The translations under genes and the position numbers were made by a program. A DNA stretch of 58,879 nt. Origin: DASRZM01 sp035686365 (GTDB lineage Bacteria; Pseudomonadota; Gammaproteobacteria; Xanthomonadales; Xanthomonadaceae). The stretch covers positions 1 through 58,879 of the forward strand of contig DASRZM010000012.1 in the NCBI GenBank assembly GCA_035686365.1, written 5' to 3'. Below are positions 34,419-43,204 of the stretch, piece after piece. The first letter of the stretch is position 1, and every line of letters begins with the position of its first letter. The notes under the pieces are model-generated. The model saw nothing but the letters and a program-made list of their open reading frames with translations, did not search any database and was not told the origin of the DNA.

Positions 34419-35213
34419 GGGCCGCAAATCGAACGAATCGGCATCCAGCTGGGCCGGAAAGCGCTGTCGATGGGCGATCAACGGCGCCGCCGGAAGCGTG
34501 GCGGTGACCACCTGGGGCTCGCGGCCCAGCTCGATCAGCGGTTGCCCCAGCGCGTCGAGCACGACGCTGTCGCCGTCGTATGGAATCTGGTTCCCGTCCA
34601 GGCCGACGCGATTGACGCCGACCACGCAGGCCAGGTTCTCGATCGCGCGCGCGCGCAGCAGGGTGCGCCAGGCATATGCGCGCGGCGCCGGCCAGTTGGC
34701 CACGCACACCATCAGATCGTAGTCGAAGCGGCCGGCGGCCGCATCGAAGCGGTTGCGCAGGAATACCGGGAAGCGCAGGTCGTAGCAGACCACCGGGCAC
34801 ACCTGCCAGCCGGCCAGTTCCACCAGCACGCGGTCGCACCCCGGCGCGTAGCGCTCGTGCTCGCGCGCCATGCGGAACAGGTGGCGCTTGTCGTAGTGCA
34901 GGTGGCTGCCGTCGGGCCGCATCCAGATCAGCCGGTTGTAGACGCCCGCGCCATCGCGGATCACCACGCTCCCGGTCACCACCGCGCCGGTATCTGCGGC
35001 CAGCGCCCGCAGCCATGCCAACGACGGCCCGTCGGTGCCTTCGGCCAACTCGGCCGCGTCGTTGCTGAAGCCGCTGGTGAAGGTCTCGGGCAGCACCACC
35101 AGGTCGGTGGCACCGGCCAGCGGGCGCACCAGGTTGCCGTACAGCGTGCGGTTGGCCTCGGCGTCATGCCAGACCGTGGCGGCCTGTACCATCGAGATGC
35201 GCAGATCCTTCAT
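34416..35213 (-). CDS. Nitrilase-superfamily omega-amidase (YafV type)
   Basis: 265 residues with the carbon-nitrogen hydrolase triad E43 (LPETFTSGFS), K109 (HYDKRHLFRM) and C143 (VCYDLRFPVF). The combination fits the YafV/NIT2 omega-amidases, which hydrolyse 2-oxoglutaramate and 2-oxosuccinamate. The aminotransferase gene 15 bp upstream on the same strand fits this. Glutamine-dependent transamination of 4-methylthio-2-oxobutyrate yields 2-oxoglutaramate, which this enzyme would remove. Substrate is inferred from family and context. Its TAG stop lies inside a repeat-element end. Confidence 0.85.
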   Translation of the reverse strand: MKDLRISMVQAATVWHDAEANRTLYGNLVRPLAGATDLVVLPETFTSGFSNDAAELAEGTDGPSLAWLRALAADTGAVVTGSVVIRDGAGVYNRLIWMRPDGSHLHYDKRHLFRMAREHERYAPGCDRVLVELAGWQVCPVVCYDLRFPVFLRNRFDAAAGRFDYDLMVCVANWPAPRAYAWRTLLRARAIENLACVVGVNRVGLDGNQIPYDGDSVVLDALGQPLIELGREPQVVTATLPAAPLIAHRQRFPAQLDADSFDLRP

Positions 35214-35228
35214 CAGCTGTCCGTCCGA

Positions 35229-36377
35229 TCAGACCGCGCCGAGCCGTTCGGCGGCCTGCGCCAGCGTGGCGTCGCTCTTGGCGAAGCACAGGCGCACCAG
35301 TCTTTGCCCGCGCGGCGGTTCAGCGTAGAACGGCGAAAGTGGAATTGCAGCCACGCCCTTTTCGGTGGTCAGCCAGCGGCAGAAGGCGACGTCGTCCAGG
35401 TCGCTGATGGCCGAATAGTCGGCCAGCTGGAAGTAGCTGCCGGCCACCGGCGCCAGCGTGAACCGGGTCTCTGCCAGCAGCGCGCGGAAACGGTCGCGCT
35501 TGGCCTGGTAGAACGCAGGCAGGCCCTGCCAGTGCCCCGGGTCGGCCCCGAGCATCGCCGCCAGCGCGTGCTGGGCCGGCGTGAAGGTGCAGAAGGTCAG
35601 GTACTGGTGCACCTTGCGGAACTCCGCCGACAGCGCCCGCGGCGCGACGCAGTAGCCGACCTTCCAGCCGGTGCAGTGATAGGTCTTGCCGAAGGAGCTG
35701 ATCACGAAGCTGCGCTGCCACAGCTCATCGTGCCGCAAGGCGCTCTCGTGTTGCAGCCTGTCGAACACGATGTGCTCGTAGACCTCGTCGGACAGTACGT
35801 AGATGCCGGTATCGCGCGTGATCGCGGCCAGCGCATCCAGGTCCGCAGGTGCGAAGGCCGATCCACAGGGGTTGTGCGGGGTGTTGACCAGGATCATGCG
35901 CGTGCGCGGCGTCACCGCCGCGCGCACGCGTTCCCAGTCGACATGGAAGTCCGGCGCCACCAGCGGCACGTGCACCGCGCGCGCTCCGGCCAGTTCGATC
36001 GCCGGCTCGTAACAGTCGTAGCACGGATCGAGCACGATCACTTCCTCGCCGGCGCGGACCACCGCGTGGATCGCCGCGAAGATCGCTTCGGTGGCGCCGC
36101 TGGTCACCGTGATCTCGGTGTCGGCATCGACCGCGCGGCCGTAGATCGATGCCGTCTTGGTGGCGATGCCCCGGCGCAGCGCCGGTATCCCCGTCATGGG
36201 CGCGTACTGGTTGTGGCCCTCGCGCATCGCCTGCGCGAGCGCATCGACCAGGAACTCCGGGACCGGGAAATCGGGAAACCCCTGCCCGAGGTTGATCGCG
36301 CCGTGCTCGGCCGCCAGTTGCGACATCACCGCGAAGATCGTGGTGCCGACTTTCGGGAGCTTGGTTTCCGGTGCCAT
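35229..36377 (-). CDS. PLP-dependent class I aminotransferase (methionine/glutamine transaminase, YbdL/KAT type)
   Basis: 382 residues, fold-type I. The Schiff-base lysine is K231 in SSFGKTYHCTGWKVGY. Substrate/cofactor segments are LGQGFPDFPVPEFLVDAL near the N-terminus, NTPHNPCGSAF, and the C-terminal RLVRLCFAKSDATLAQA, which binds the substrate carboxylate. These features match E. coli YbdL and kynurenine/glutamine transaminase K, which prefer methionine, glutamine and aromatic amino acids. It is paired with an omega-amidase downstream, so a role in re-aminating the methionine-salvage 2-oxo acid is likely (inference). The start at ATG 36377 begins MAPETKLPKVGTTIFAVMS. Confidence 0.9.
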   Translation of the reverse strand: MAPETKLPKVGTTIFAVMSQLAAEHGAINLGQGFPDFPVPEFLVDALAQAMREGHNQYAPMTGIPALRRGIATKTASIYGRAVDADTEITVTSGATEAIFAAIHAVVRAGEEVIVLDPCYDCYEPAIELAGARAVHVPLVAPDFHVDWERVRAAVTPRTRMILVNTPHNPCGSAFAPADLDALAAITRDTGIYVLSDEVYEHIVFDRLQHESALRHDELWQRSFVISSFGKTYHCTGWKVGYCVAPRALSAEFRKVHQYLTFCTFTPAQHALAAMLGADPGHWQGLPAFYQAKRDRFRALLAETRFTLAPVAGSYFQLADYSAISDLDDVAFCRWLTTEKGVAAIPLSPFYAEPPRGQRLVRLCFAKSDATLAQAAERLGAV

Positions 36378-36463
36378 CGGCGTGTATCCGGGATTGCGGC
36401 GGAAACCGGAGTATTGCCGACCGCGCCGCGTTGCGCGAGCCGGGCGTGGCTGTCCGCCTCAGC

Positions 36464-39400
36464 TCACTGGCACGCCATGGTCTCGGTCAGGGGCACGATC
36501 GCTGCGCTGTGGTGCCAGCTGCCCGACAGCGGTGCCACGAAGTCGATGTCCAGCGCCGCGCTGCCGGATACGTCGGTGTCGTAGCCGCGCACATAGCTGC
36601 CGACTTCGGTGGTCGTGGCCGCCACGTACGGGCACAGCGGGCAGGCGCCGGCCTTGTACTGCAGCATCGGCACGGAGTCGCTGCCGTAGGGGTCGACGAA
36701 GCCGAATGCCCAACGGGCGATGCCCGATCCGTCGTACAGGTAGGCCGCATTGGTCTCCAGGCCCTCGTGGGCGTTGATGCTGTAGCCATAGCCCGACAGC
36801 GACGGCGCATACCAGCTGCCGGTGAGCGAGCGGCGCACGCCGCCTTCGAGCGGGCACGGGCCGGCATCGATGAAGACGTGGCGCTCGCTGCCACCCTCGC
36901 CGTCCAGGTTGAACGAAAGCTGGAAGTTCGTGGAATCCACCAGGCTCAGTACCGCCTCGCCCACGCGGGTGCCGTCCTGGGCGCTGCCGTTCCAGCTGTA
37001 GCGCTCCAGCGGCACCACCCAGGTGCCCTGGCTGGCGCCCGGCTTCGGCGCCGCGCCCAGGTACCAGGTCGGGGTGCCGTCCTGCAGGTAGGTGTACCAG
37101 AGCAGCGCCCAGGTGTTGCCGGCCTGGTACAGGAAGGTGCCGGCGCCGCCGCGGGCCGGGTTGTACCAGGCGCCGAAGCGCGTGTCCGGGCGCACGCTTG
37201 CATATTCGAGCGTCGCGGTCAGCGTGAACCGGCCCACCGTGGTGCCGGCGTTGACCGGCGTGACGTACCAGCGGCCGGGCTCGAGCGCCGCGCCGGTGAG
37301 GTCGATCGTTTCATTGGCCAAGGGCGCGGTGGACGAGGCATCGGCCTGCGCGCGGGGGGGCGCCGCCGCCACCACCGGCCCGCCGGCATCGGCCACGTGC
37401 GCCGCGTACAGATCCACGGCGCCGACGCCCGAAGTCGTCAGAAGAAGGCGCGTGGCGTTCGGGGGCACGTCGATGAACATGCGCTCGTGCGCGGCACCGG
37501 CCGCCAGGGCCATGGCGACCGGGACGCCCGGCTGCAGCGCCTTCGCGGCCGCGGTCGTGCCGTCGCGGGTGAGCTCGAACGGAATCGAGGCGGTCTTGCC
37601 CAGGCGCCCGGGCAGCGCGCCCAGCAGGATCCGCCCGACCCGCTTCTCGCCCGGCAGCAGGGTTGGATCGTCCCAGGCGATGCGGATGCGGAAGCCGGTG
37701 TCGTCGCCAACGTGGCCCGAGCCGGTGACGGTCAATGCGCGCGACAGACCCGGCACGTCGTAGACGCGTTCGGCCGTCAGCGTGAGCGTGTCGCGACCGC
37801 TGGGGCCGGCGCGGAAGTTCTGCGCGTGCAGCCAGTAGGTCCGGTCGCTGGCCGCGGGCTCCACGACCAGTTCGCAGTGCTCGACGGCGAGGCTGCTGCG
37901 GCCCTTGCACAGCACCTCGGACTCGTCGGCCCGGCCGTCGCCATCGGCATCGAGCCCGACGTACAGATCCGCATCGACGGCCGTGGCCGATTTCAGGTCG
38001 ACCACCAGCCGCTGCCGACCGCTGCCGGCCGGGATGGTGATGCGTTCGGTGAACACGCCGCCGGCCAGGTCGTAGGGGTCCAGCGGCGTGGGGTCTTCCG
38101 AGATCGTCAACGACCGTGACACCGGCGCGGTCAGCTCGGTGCCGGCGAACCGCGCGTCGGGCAGTGCCACCAGCCCCGCGAGTGCGATGTCTGCAAAGCC
38201 CGACTCGCTGGCAGTGGTCAGGCTGATGCGCTCGGGCACGGCGCCGGGGCTGGCATGGACGCCCACGGCCAGCGCAGTGGGCGCCACGCCGGCCAGGTCG
38301 ACCGGCTCCAGCAGCACGCGCCCGGTGACCCAGTCGCCGGCCAGCGCCGGCGAGTCGACGTCGATCGTGAACGTGATGTCCTGCACGCCACCGGGTGCGA
38401 GCGTGAACTGCGACGGCGTCGCGCTCACCGATGCCCCTTCGGGAAGATCGCCGACCACGCGCCAGGTGCCGCTGCCGACCAGCGAGGCCACGCGGCGGGT
38501 GATCGAGCATCGCCGCAGGCAGTTCGCGGACAGCAGCGCCGGCTCGTTGAGGCTGGCGGGGTTGCCGCCGATCGAGGGATCGGCATTGCGGTACTGGGAG
38601 ATCGACACCGGCAGGTACAGGCCGGCATGGACGGCGGCGGCGACATCGGTCACGCCGGCGCCCTGGTCGAACACGCCGGCCGGTGTCACGTCGTCTTCGA
38701 GCCGCGCATCCAGGCGCGCGGTGGTCAACAGCGCCGAGATCACCTGCGTAGGCGTCCAGCCCGGCCGCGCCGCGACCACCAGGGCGGCGGCCCCGGCCAC
38801 GTGCGGCGAGGACATCGAGGTGCCGCCCATCACCCGGAGGCTCCCGCCCGAATTGCCGGCCGCCAGCACGCTGACGCCGGGGGCGGTGATGTCGGGTACC
38901 AGGTAAGTGCCCCAAGGTGCCGGTCCGCGCGAGCTGAAGGCGGCCAGCCGGTTGGCGTACTCGGGGCGGCTGCCCACGACCAGCCCCTCGAGCCGGCCGC
39001 GATGGCCGCTGCCGGTGGCGAGCCAGGCCTTCAGCGCCTGCCCGGCCGAGTAGCCGATGTGGGTGCCCGGCAGGCTGTGGGCATCTGCCACCACACTTTC
39101 GCCTTCGGCCACGGTGTTCGCCAGGACGAAGCCGCCGGCGCCTTCGCGGCGCACGTTGTCGCTCTTGGCGATGCGCGCCTGCGTCCCGCGGTCGCACAGC
39201 ACGATCTCGCCGTTGAACCGGTTGGCCGGATTGCCGGCCCAGGGATTGGTCGAGCCGTCCGGATTGCCGTTGGCGTCCAGGCCGAGCTCGGATCCAAAAC
39301 TGCACTGCGGAAAATCGGCCGGGTAGGTCAGCGCCGCGGGACCGTAGCCTGCGGTGATCCCCTCGCCCAGGATCACGCCGCCGGTCGGCGGCGCCGTGTC

Positions 39401-40579
39401 GCCGCCGGCCAGCTCGAGCAGCCGGTTGATCAGTGCGCGATCGTGCGTGGCCGCTGCGACCGAGACCAGCCAGGGCGCATCTGCCGGGCTGCCGATCGAG
39501 CCGGCCTGCGGGCCGCTGTTGCCGGCCGAGGTAACCACGACGATGCCGGCTTCGCGCGCGTGCAGCATCGCCTGCGCAACCGAGTCGCGCCACGGGTCGG
39601 TGGCCGGGCCGCCGACCGAGTAGTTGAGCACGTCGACCTGGTCGACGATCGCCTGGTCCAGCGCCGCCAGCGCATTGCTGTTGGCGCAACCGGACTCGTC
39701 TGTCTCGGTCGCCGGGTCGTCCTCCCGGCAGATCTTGTAGGAGATCAGCGTCGCGTGCGGTGCCGCGCCCGAAAGCGCGACCTGGGAACCAAAGGACGTG
39801 CTGTCGAGCAGCCGGTTGCCGCCGGCCGTGCTGGCCACGTGCGAGCCATGGCCGCTGCTGTCGGCGCCGTCGCGCGCACCCTCGTCGGTGTAGTCGTAGA
39901 CGCCGACCAGCTTGGCCGTGCAGCGCGAGGGCGCGCCCACGCACAGGCCCTTGAAGCTGCCGTACGGATTCTGGTGGAGGTAGCCGTCCACGGGACCCTG
40001 CGCCGCGAACGAGGGATGGCTCCAGTTCACGCCGCTGTCGAGGATGCCGACGACCACGCCCTCGCCCTGGGTGCGCGGACCGTTCTCGCCGTTCCACACC
40101 GCCGGCGCACCGATCCAGCCAGGGCCGGCGTCGGTGTGCGGGTGATGCCGTTCGTCGGGAACCACGCGCGCGACGCCCGGCAGCGCTGCCAGGCGCGCGG
40201 CCTCCCCGGCCGTGAGCGCCACTGCCATGCCGTTGGCTGCCAGCTCGTAGACGTGCTCGGGCGCGAGCGACCGGCCCAGCGCCGCGTGCGCTTCGGCCAG
40301 GACCTGCGCGCGACGCTCCCCCAGGTAGCCGCGGTAGGCCCGAGCCGTTTCGGTGCGCACATCCAGGTGGCGCTCGCCCGTGACCGCGGGGCTGGTCGCT
40401 TTCAGGCCGGCCTGCTTGGCATCGGTGGTGCCTGCAAATCCGCGGAAGCCGGCCACCGGCGGATCCTGGAACTCGACCAGGTAGCGGACGCGATCGTCGG
40501 ACCCCGCCGATGCCGCGTGCGAAGGCGCCGGCCCCAGCAGCAGCGGAAACAGGCAGGCAAGTGCGGCGAGAATGCGCAT
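36464..40579 (-). CDS. Large secreted subtilisin-like (S8) serine protease
   Basis: 1371 residues. Signal peptide at residues 1-22 (cleavage near SHA|AS), propeptide/I9-like region about 28-145, and the S8 catalytic domain with D181 (GILDSGVNW), H244 (SSGHGSHVAS) and S588 (GTSMSSPHVAG). A long insertion between the His and Ser looks like a protease-associated (PA) domain (NRFNGEIVLCDRGTQARIAK). Fibronectin-like and pre-peptidase-type beta domains follow. The last 200 or so residues contain WYNPARGGAGTFL and SWYAPSLSGYGYS modules seen in xanthomonad exoproteins. ATG 40579 is used. The frame is open 51 bp further upstream but without a signal peptide start. It was probably horizontally spread within the order, though its codon use looks normal here. 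Confidence 0.93.
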   Translation of the reverse strand: MRILAALACLFPLLLGPAPSHAASAGSDDRVRYLVEFQDPPVAGFRGFAGTTDAKQAGLKATSPAVTGERHLDVRTETARAYRGYLGERRAQVLAEAHAALGRSLAPEHVYELAANGMAVALTAGEAARLAALPGVARVVPDERHHPHTDAGPGWIGAPAVWNGENGPRTQGEGVVVGILDSGVNWSHPSFAAQGPVDGYLHQNPYGSFKGLCVGAPSRCTAKLVGVYDYTDEGARDGADSSGHGSHVASTAGGNRLLDSTSFGSQVALSGAAPHATLISYKICREDDPATETDESGCANSNALAALDQAIVDQVDVLNYSVGGPATDPWRDSVAQAMLHAREAGIVVVTSAGNSGPQAGSIGSPADAPWLVSVAAATHDRALINRLLELAGGDTAPPTGGVILGEGITAGYGPAALTYPADFPQCSFGSELGLDANGNPDGSTNPWAGNPANRFNGEIVLCDRGTQARIAKSDNVRREGAGGFVLANTVAEGESVVADAHSLPGTHIGYSAGQALKAWLATGSGHRGRLEGLVVGSRPEYANRLAAFSSRGPAPWGTYLVPDITAPGVSVLAAGNSGGSLRVMGGTSMSSPHVAGAAALVVAARPGWTPTQVISALLTTARLDARLEDDVTPAGVFDQGAGVTDVAAAVHAGLYLPVSISQYRNADPSIGGNPASLNEPALLSANCLRRCSITRRVASLVGSGTWRVVGDLPEGASVSATPSQFTLAPGGVQDITFTIDVDSPALAGDWVTGRVLLEPVDLAGVAPTALAVGVHASPGAVPERISLTTASESGFADIALAGLVALPDARFAGTELTAPVSRSLTISEDPTPLDPYDLAGGVFTERITIPAGSGRQRLVVDLKSATAVDADLYVGLDADGDGRADESEVLCKGRSSLAVEHCELVVEPAASDRTYWLHAQNFRAGPSGRDTLTLTAERVYDVPGLSRALTVTGSGHVGDDTGFRIRIAWDDPTLLPGEKRVGRILLGALPGRLGKTASIPFELTRDGTTAAAKALQPGVPVAMALAAGAAHERMFIDVPPNATRLLLTTSGVGAVDLYAAHVADAGGPVVAAAPPRAQADASSTAPLANETIDLTGAALEPGRWYVTPVNAGTTVGRFTLTATLEYASVRPDTRFGAWYNPARGGAGTFLYQAGNTWALLWYTYLQDGTPTWYLGAAPKPGASQGTWVVPLERYSWNGSAQDGTRVGEAVLSLVDSTNFQLSFNLDGEGGSERHVFIDAGPCPLEGGVRRSLTGSWYAPSLSGYGYSINAHEGLETNAAYLYDGSGIARWAFGFVDPYGSDSVPMLQYKAGACPLCPYVAATTTEVGSYVRGYDTDVSGSAALDIDFVAPLSGSWHHSAAIVPLTETMACQ

Positions 40580-40628
40580 TGGACTCCGGTTGCAGCAACG
40601 TGTAGAGATCGAACCTAGCGGAAGGTGC

Positions 40629-40877
40629 ATGAATCGCGACGGAAAATTGACATCCCGTTCAGCCAGCGGTGTGCTTGGTGTCTACCGGCGGTCGCTTTAC
40701 CGGGCCCGGATGGGCCGGCGCTGGCATCGCCTGCACGTCGGCGCCGGGGCGCCGTTCATCGCCCGGCTGGCCGCACGCCACGGACAGCTCGCGGTGCTGG
40801 CGTGGCGGCGCGGCGAACCGGTCGCGTTGTGCACGCTCAGGCGCGATGGCCGCAGGCTGGAGCCCGTACCCGCGTGA
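40629..40877 (+). CDS. Small basic protein of unknown function
   Basis: 82 residues, strongly basic (many Arg), with one region of likely beta structure around HGQLAVLAWRRGEPVALCTL. No family recognised. In favour of coding are a GGAAGG ribosome site six bases before ATG 40629, the lack of any overlapping gene, and a stop codon about 85 bp before ccmA. Against it are the short length and the high chance rate of open frames in this base composition. It starts only 49 bp from the divergent protease start. Confidence 0.4.
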   Translation: MNRDGKLTSRSASGVLGVYRRSLYRARMGRRWHRLHVGAGAPFIARLAARHGQLAVLAWRRGEPVALCTLRRDGRRLEPVPA

Positions 40878-40963
40878 TCCTTGGCGGCAGGCGCGCCGAT
40901 CGGCGCGCGTGGACAGCCCGTCACCCCACCGCTAGCATCCGCGCACGCCGACCTGCCGCCGTG

Positions 40964-41605
40964 ATGACCGATCCTGCGTACGACCCGCCGCCGCTGCTCA
41001 GCGCCCATGGCCTGGCCCTGCTGCGCAACGAGGAGCCGATCTTCGGACCCCTGGACCTCGCGGTCGCCGGCGGTGAGGCGCTGCTGGTGCACGGCGACAA
41101 CGGCAGCGGCAAGACCAGCCTGTTGCGCGTGCTGGCGGGGCTGCTGGCGCCCACGCACGGCGCGGTGCGGCTGGACGGCGCGCCGGCGACGCGCGAGGCG
41201 ATCGCCCGCGCCTGCACCCTGCTCGGGCACCTGCTCGGCCACAAGGGCGAGCTGACCGCACGCGAGAACCTGCGCTTCGCGATCGGCCTTGCCGGCCGTC
41301 GGCGTGGACCCGGCATCGACCCCGCACTCGCCAGCGTCGGCCTGGCCGGATTCGAGGACGCCCCGGCGCGCACGCTCTCGGCCGGGCAGCGCAAACGCCT
41401 GGCGCTGGCGCGCATGCTGCTGGTGCCGGCCCGGCTGTGGCTGATGGACGAGCCCTATGCCAACCTCGACCTGGAGGGGATCGGACTGGTCAACCGCATG
41501 ATCGAGCGTCAGCTCTCGCAGGGCGGCGCCGCGCTGGTCACCAGCCACGGGGCCTATGCGCTGCCGGCGGTACGCACGCGCGTGCTGGAGCTGGCCCGTG
41601 CATGA
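40964..41605 (+). CDS. ccmA: Cytochrome c maturation ABC transporter, ATP-binding protein
   Basis: ATPase of the CcmABCD complex that releases holo-CcmE carrying heme. 213 residues. Walker A is HGDNGSGKTSLL, the ABC signature is TLSAGQRKRLALARMLL, and Walker B is LWLMDEPYANLDLEG, followed by the switch histidine in LVTSHGAYAL. ATG 40964 is chosen (MTDPAYDPPPLLSAHGLALL). A GTG directly before it is also possible. It is first gene of ccmABCDEFGHI, in which nearly all genes overlap. Confidence 0.95.
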   Translation: MTDPAYDPPPLLSAHGLALLRNEEPIFGPLDLAVAGGEALLVHGDNGSGKTSLLRVLAGLLAPTHGAVRLDGAPATREAIARACTLLGHLLGHKGELTARENLRFAIGLAGRRRGPGIDPALASVGLAGFEDAPARTLSAGQRKRLALARMLLVPARLWLMDEPYANLDLEGIGLVNRMIERQLSQGGAALVTSHGAYALPAVRTRVLELARA

Positions 41606-42281
41606 GTCCGGCGCGCTGGACGCCTTCGGCGCGGTCGTGCGCCGCGACCTGCTGCTGGTCTGGCGCCGGCGCGGCGATGCCCTGCAGCCGGTGCTGTTCG
41701 CCCTGCTGGTGGCCACGCTGTTCCCGCTGGCGCTCGGGCCCGAACCGCAGACGCTGGCGCGGATCGCACCGGGCGTGATCTGGGTGGCGGTGCTGCTGGC
41801 CGGCGTGGTCTCGCTGGACACGCTGTTCCGCAGCGACCTGGAGGACGGCAGCCTCGAACAACTGCTGCTGGCGCCGCAGCCGCTGGCGCCGATGGTGTTC
41901 GCCAAGGTGCTCGTACACTGGTCGACCACGGCCCTGCCGCTGCTGCTGGCCACGCCGCTGCTGGCCGCATTCCTGAACCTGGACCCGGCGCTGCTCGTGC
42001 CGATGCTGGCCTCACTGGCGCTGGGCTCGCCGCTGCTGAGCCTGATCGGCGCGATGGTGGTGGCCTTGACCGTCGGCATGCGGCGCTCTGGTATGCTCCT
42101 TGCGCTGCTTGCGTTGCCGCTGTACGTGCCGGTGCTGATCTTCGGTGCCGGCAGCGTCATGGCGGCCGCGGCAGGTCTGCCGTACACCGGAGCGCTGCTG
42201 ATACTCGGCGCCGGCCTCGCGCTGGCGCTGGTGATTGCGCCGGTGGCGACGTCCGCCGCCCTGAGGATCGCCCTGGCCTGA
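41598..42281 (+). CDS. ccmB: Heme exporter protein CcmB
   Basis: 227-residue membrane subunit of the CcmABCD complex with six hydrophobic helices. Family segments are FGAVVRRDLLLVWRRRGDAL at the N-terminus and DTLFRSDLEDGSLEQLLLAP. The start is GTG 41598 (HESGALDAFGAV follows), which overlaps the end of ccmA by 8 bp. The in-frame ATG at 41556 lies well inside ccmA. Its role is to couple ATP use by CcmA to release of heme-loaded CcmE. Confidence 0.93.
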   Translation: MHESGALDAFGAVVRRDLLLVWRRRGDALQPVLFALLVATLFPLALGPEPQTLARIAPGVIWVAVLLAGVVSLDTLFRSDLEDGSLEQLLLAPQPLAPMVFAKVLVHWSTTALPLLLATPLLAAFLNLDPALLVPMLASLALGSPLLSLIGAMVVALTVGMRRSGMLLALLALPLYVPVLIFGAGSVMAAAAGLPYTGALLILGAGLALALVIAPVATSAALRIALA

Positions 42282-42290
42282 ACCCGAACC

Positions 42291-43040
42291 GTGAATCCCC
42301 TCCTGCTCTGGTTCCACCGGCTCGGCTCGCCGCCCTACTTCTACGCCTTCGCCGGGCGCTGGTCGCCCTGGCTGCTGCTGGCCGGCATGGCGCTGATGGC
42401 GTGGGGCGTGTATTCGGGGCTGTTCCTGGTGCCGCCGGACTACCAGCAGGGCGACAGCTACCGGATCCTGTTCATCCACGTCCCGTGCGCCTGGATGAGC
42501 CTGTTCGTCTATGCGGTCATGGCGGTCAACGCCTTCATCGCACTGGTGTGGCGGATCAAGCTGTCCGAGCAGCTGGCCATGGCGTGCGCGCCGATCGGGG
42601 CCGGCTTCACACTGGTGACGCTGCTCACCGGCTCGCTGTGGGGCAAGCCGATGTGGGGCACCTGGTGGACCTGGGATGCACGGCTGACCTCCGAACTGGT
42701 GCTGCTGTTCCTGTACCTGGGCGTGATCGGGCTGCATGCGGCCATCGAGGAGCGCCGCTCGGCCGCACGCGCGGCCTCGTTCCTGGCGCTGATCGGCCTG
42801 ATCAACGTCCCGATCGTGCATTTCTCGGTAGAGTGGTGGAACACGCTGCACCAGGGTGCGACCATCAAGCTGTTCGGCAAGTCCACGATCGATCCGGCCA
42901 TGGTTCCGCCGCTGATCGCGATGACCTTCGGGACCAAATTGTGGTTCGCCGGTTCGCTGTTGCGGCGAACGCGCGCGGCCGTGCTCGAAGCCGAGGCCGG
43001 AAAGGACTGGGCACGCCAGGTCGCCGGAGCCGGCGCATGA
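42291..43040 (+). CDS. ccmC: Heme-handling protein CcmC
   Basis: 249-residue inner-membrane protein that loads heme onto CcmE. Six membrane helices. The tryptophan-rich WWD motif reads WGTWWTWDARLTSEL on the periplasmic side, and the two heme-ligand histidines are expected in FIHVPCAWMS and IVHFSVEWWNTLHQG. Translation starts at GTG 42291, nine bases after the ccmB stop. Its stop overlaps the ccmD ATG as ATGA. Confidence 0.95.
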   Translation: MNPLLLWFHRLGSPPYFYAFAGRWSPWLLLAGMALMAWGVYSGLFLVPPDYQQGDSYRILFIHVPCAWMSLFVYAVMAVNAFIALVWRIKLSEQLAMACAPIGAGFTLVTLLTGSLWGKPMWGTWWTWDARLTSELVLLFLYLGVIGLHAAIEERRSAARAASFLALIGLINVPIVHFSVEWWNTLHQGATIKLFGKSTIDPAMVPPLIAMTFGTKLWFAGSLLRRTRAAVLEAEAGKDWARQVAGAGA

Positions 43041-43204
43041 GCCTGGACATGGGCGGATACGGTTTCTACGTATGGGGCTCGTATGCGGTGTTCGCAGCGC
43101 TGCTGGCCTGGGACCTGCTGATGCCGCGGCTGCGGCTGGCGCGCGCGCGCCGGGCCGTGCGCGCCCGTGAGCAGCGCGAGGTCGCGAGAAGGAGCCATCG
43201 ATGA
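43037..43204 (+). CDS. ccmD: Heme exporter protein CcmD
   Basis: 55-residue single-span protein: GGYGFYVWGSYAVFAALLAWDLLMP gives the membrane helix with the conserved tyrosine, followed by a basic tail (RLARARRAVRARE). CcmD links CcmC-CcmE-heme with CcmAB. It overlaps ccmC upstream and ccmE downstream, each as ATGA. It lies within a longer open frame that is not used. Confidence 0.9.
   Translation: MSLDMGGYGFYVWGSYAVFAALLAWDLLMPRLRLARARRAVRAREQREVARRSHR

Noticed and set aside
40647..40675. TTGACA at 40647-40652 as the ccm promoter
   Set aside because: The -35 hexamer is perfect but no acceptable -10 box follows at 16-18 bp, and it lies inside a possible small ORF.
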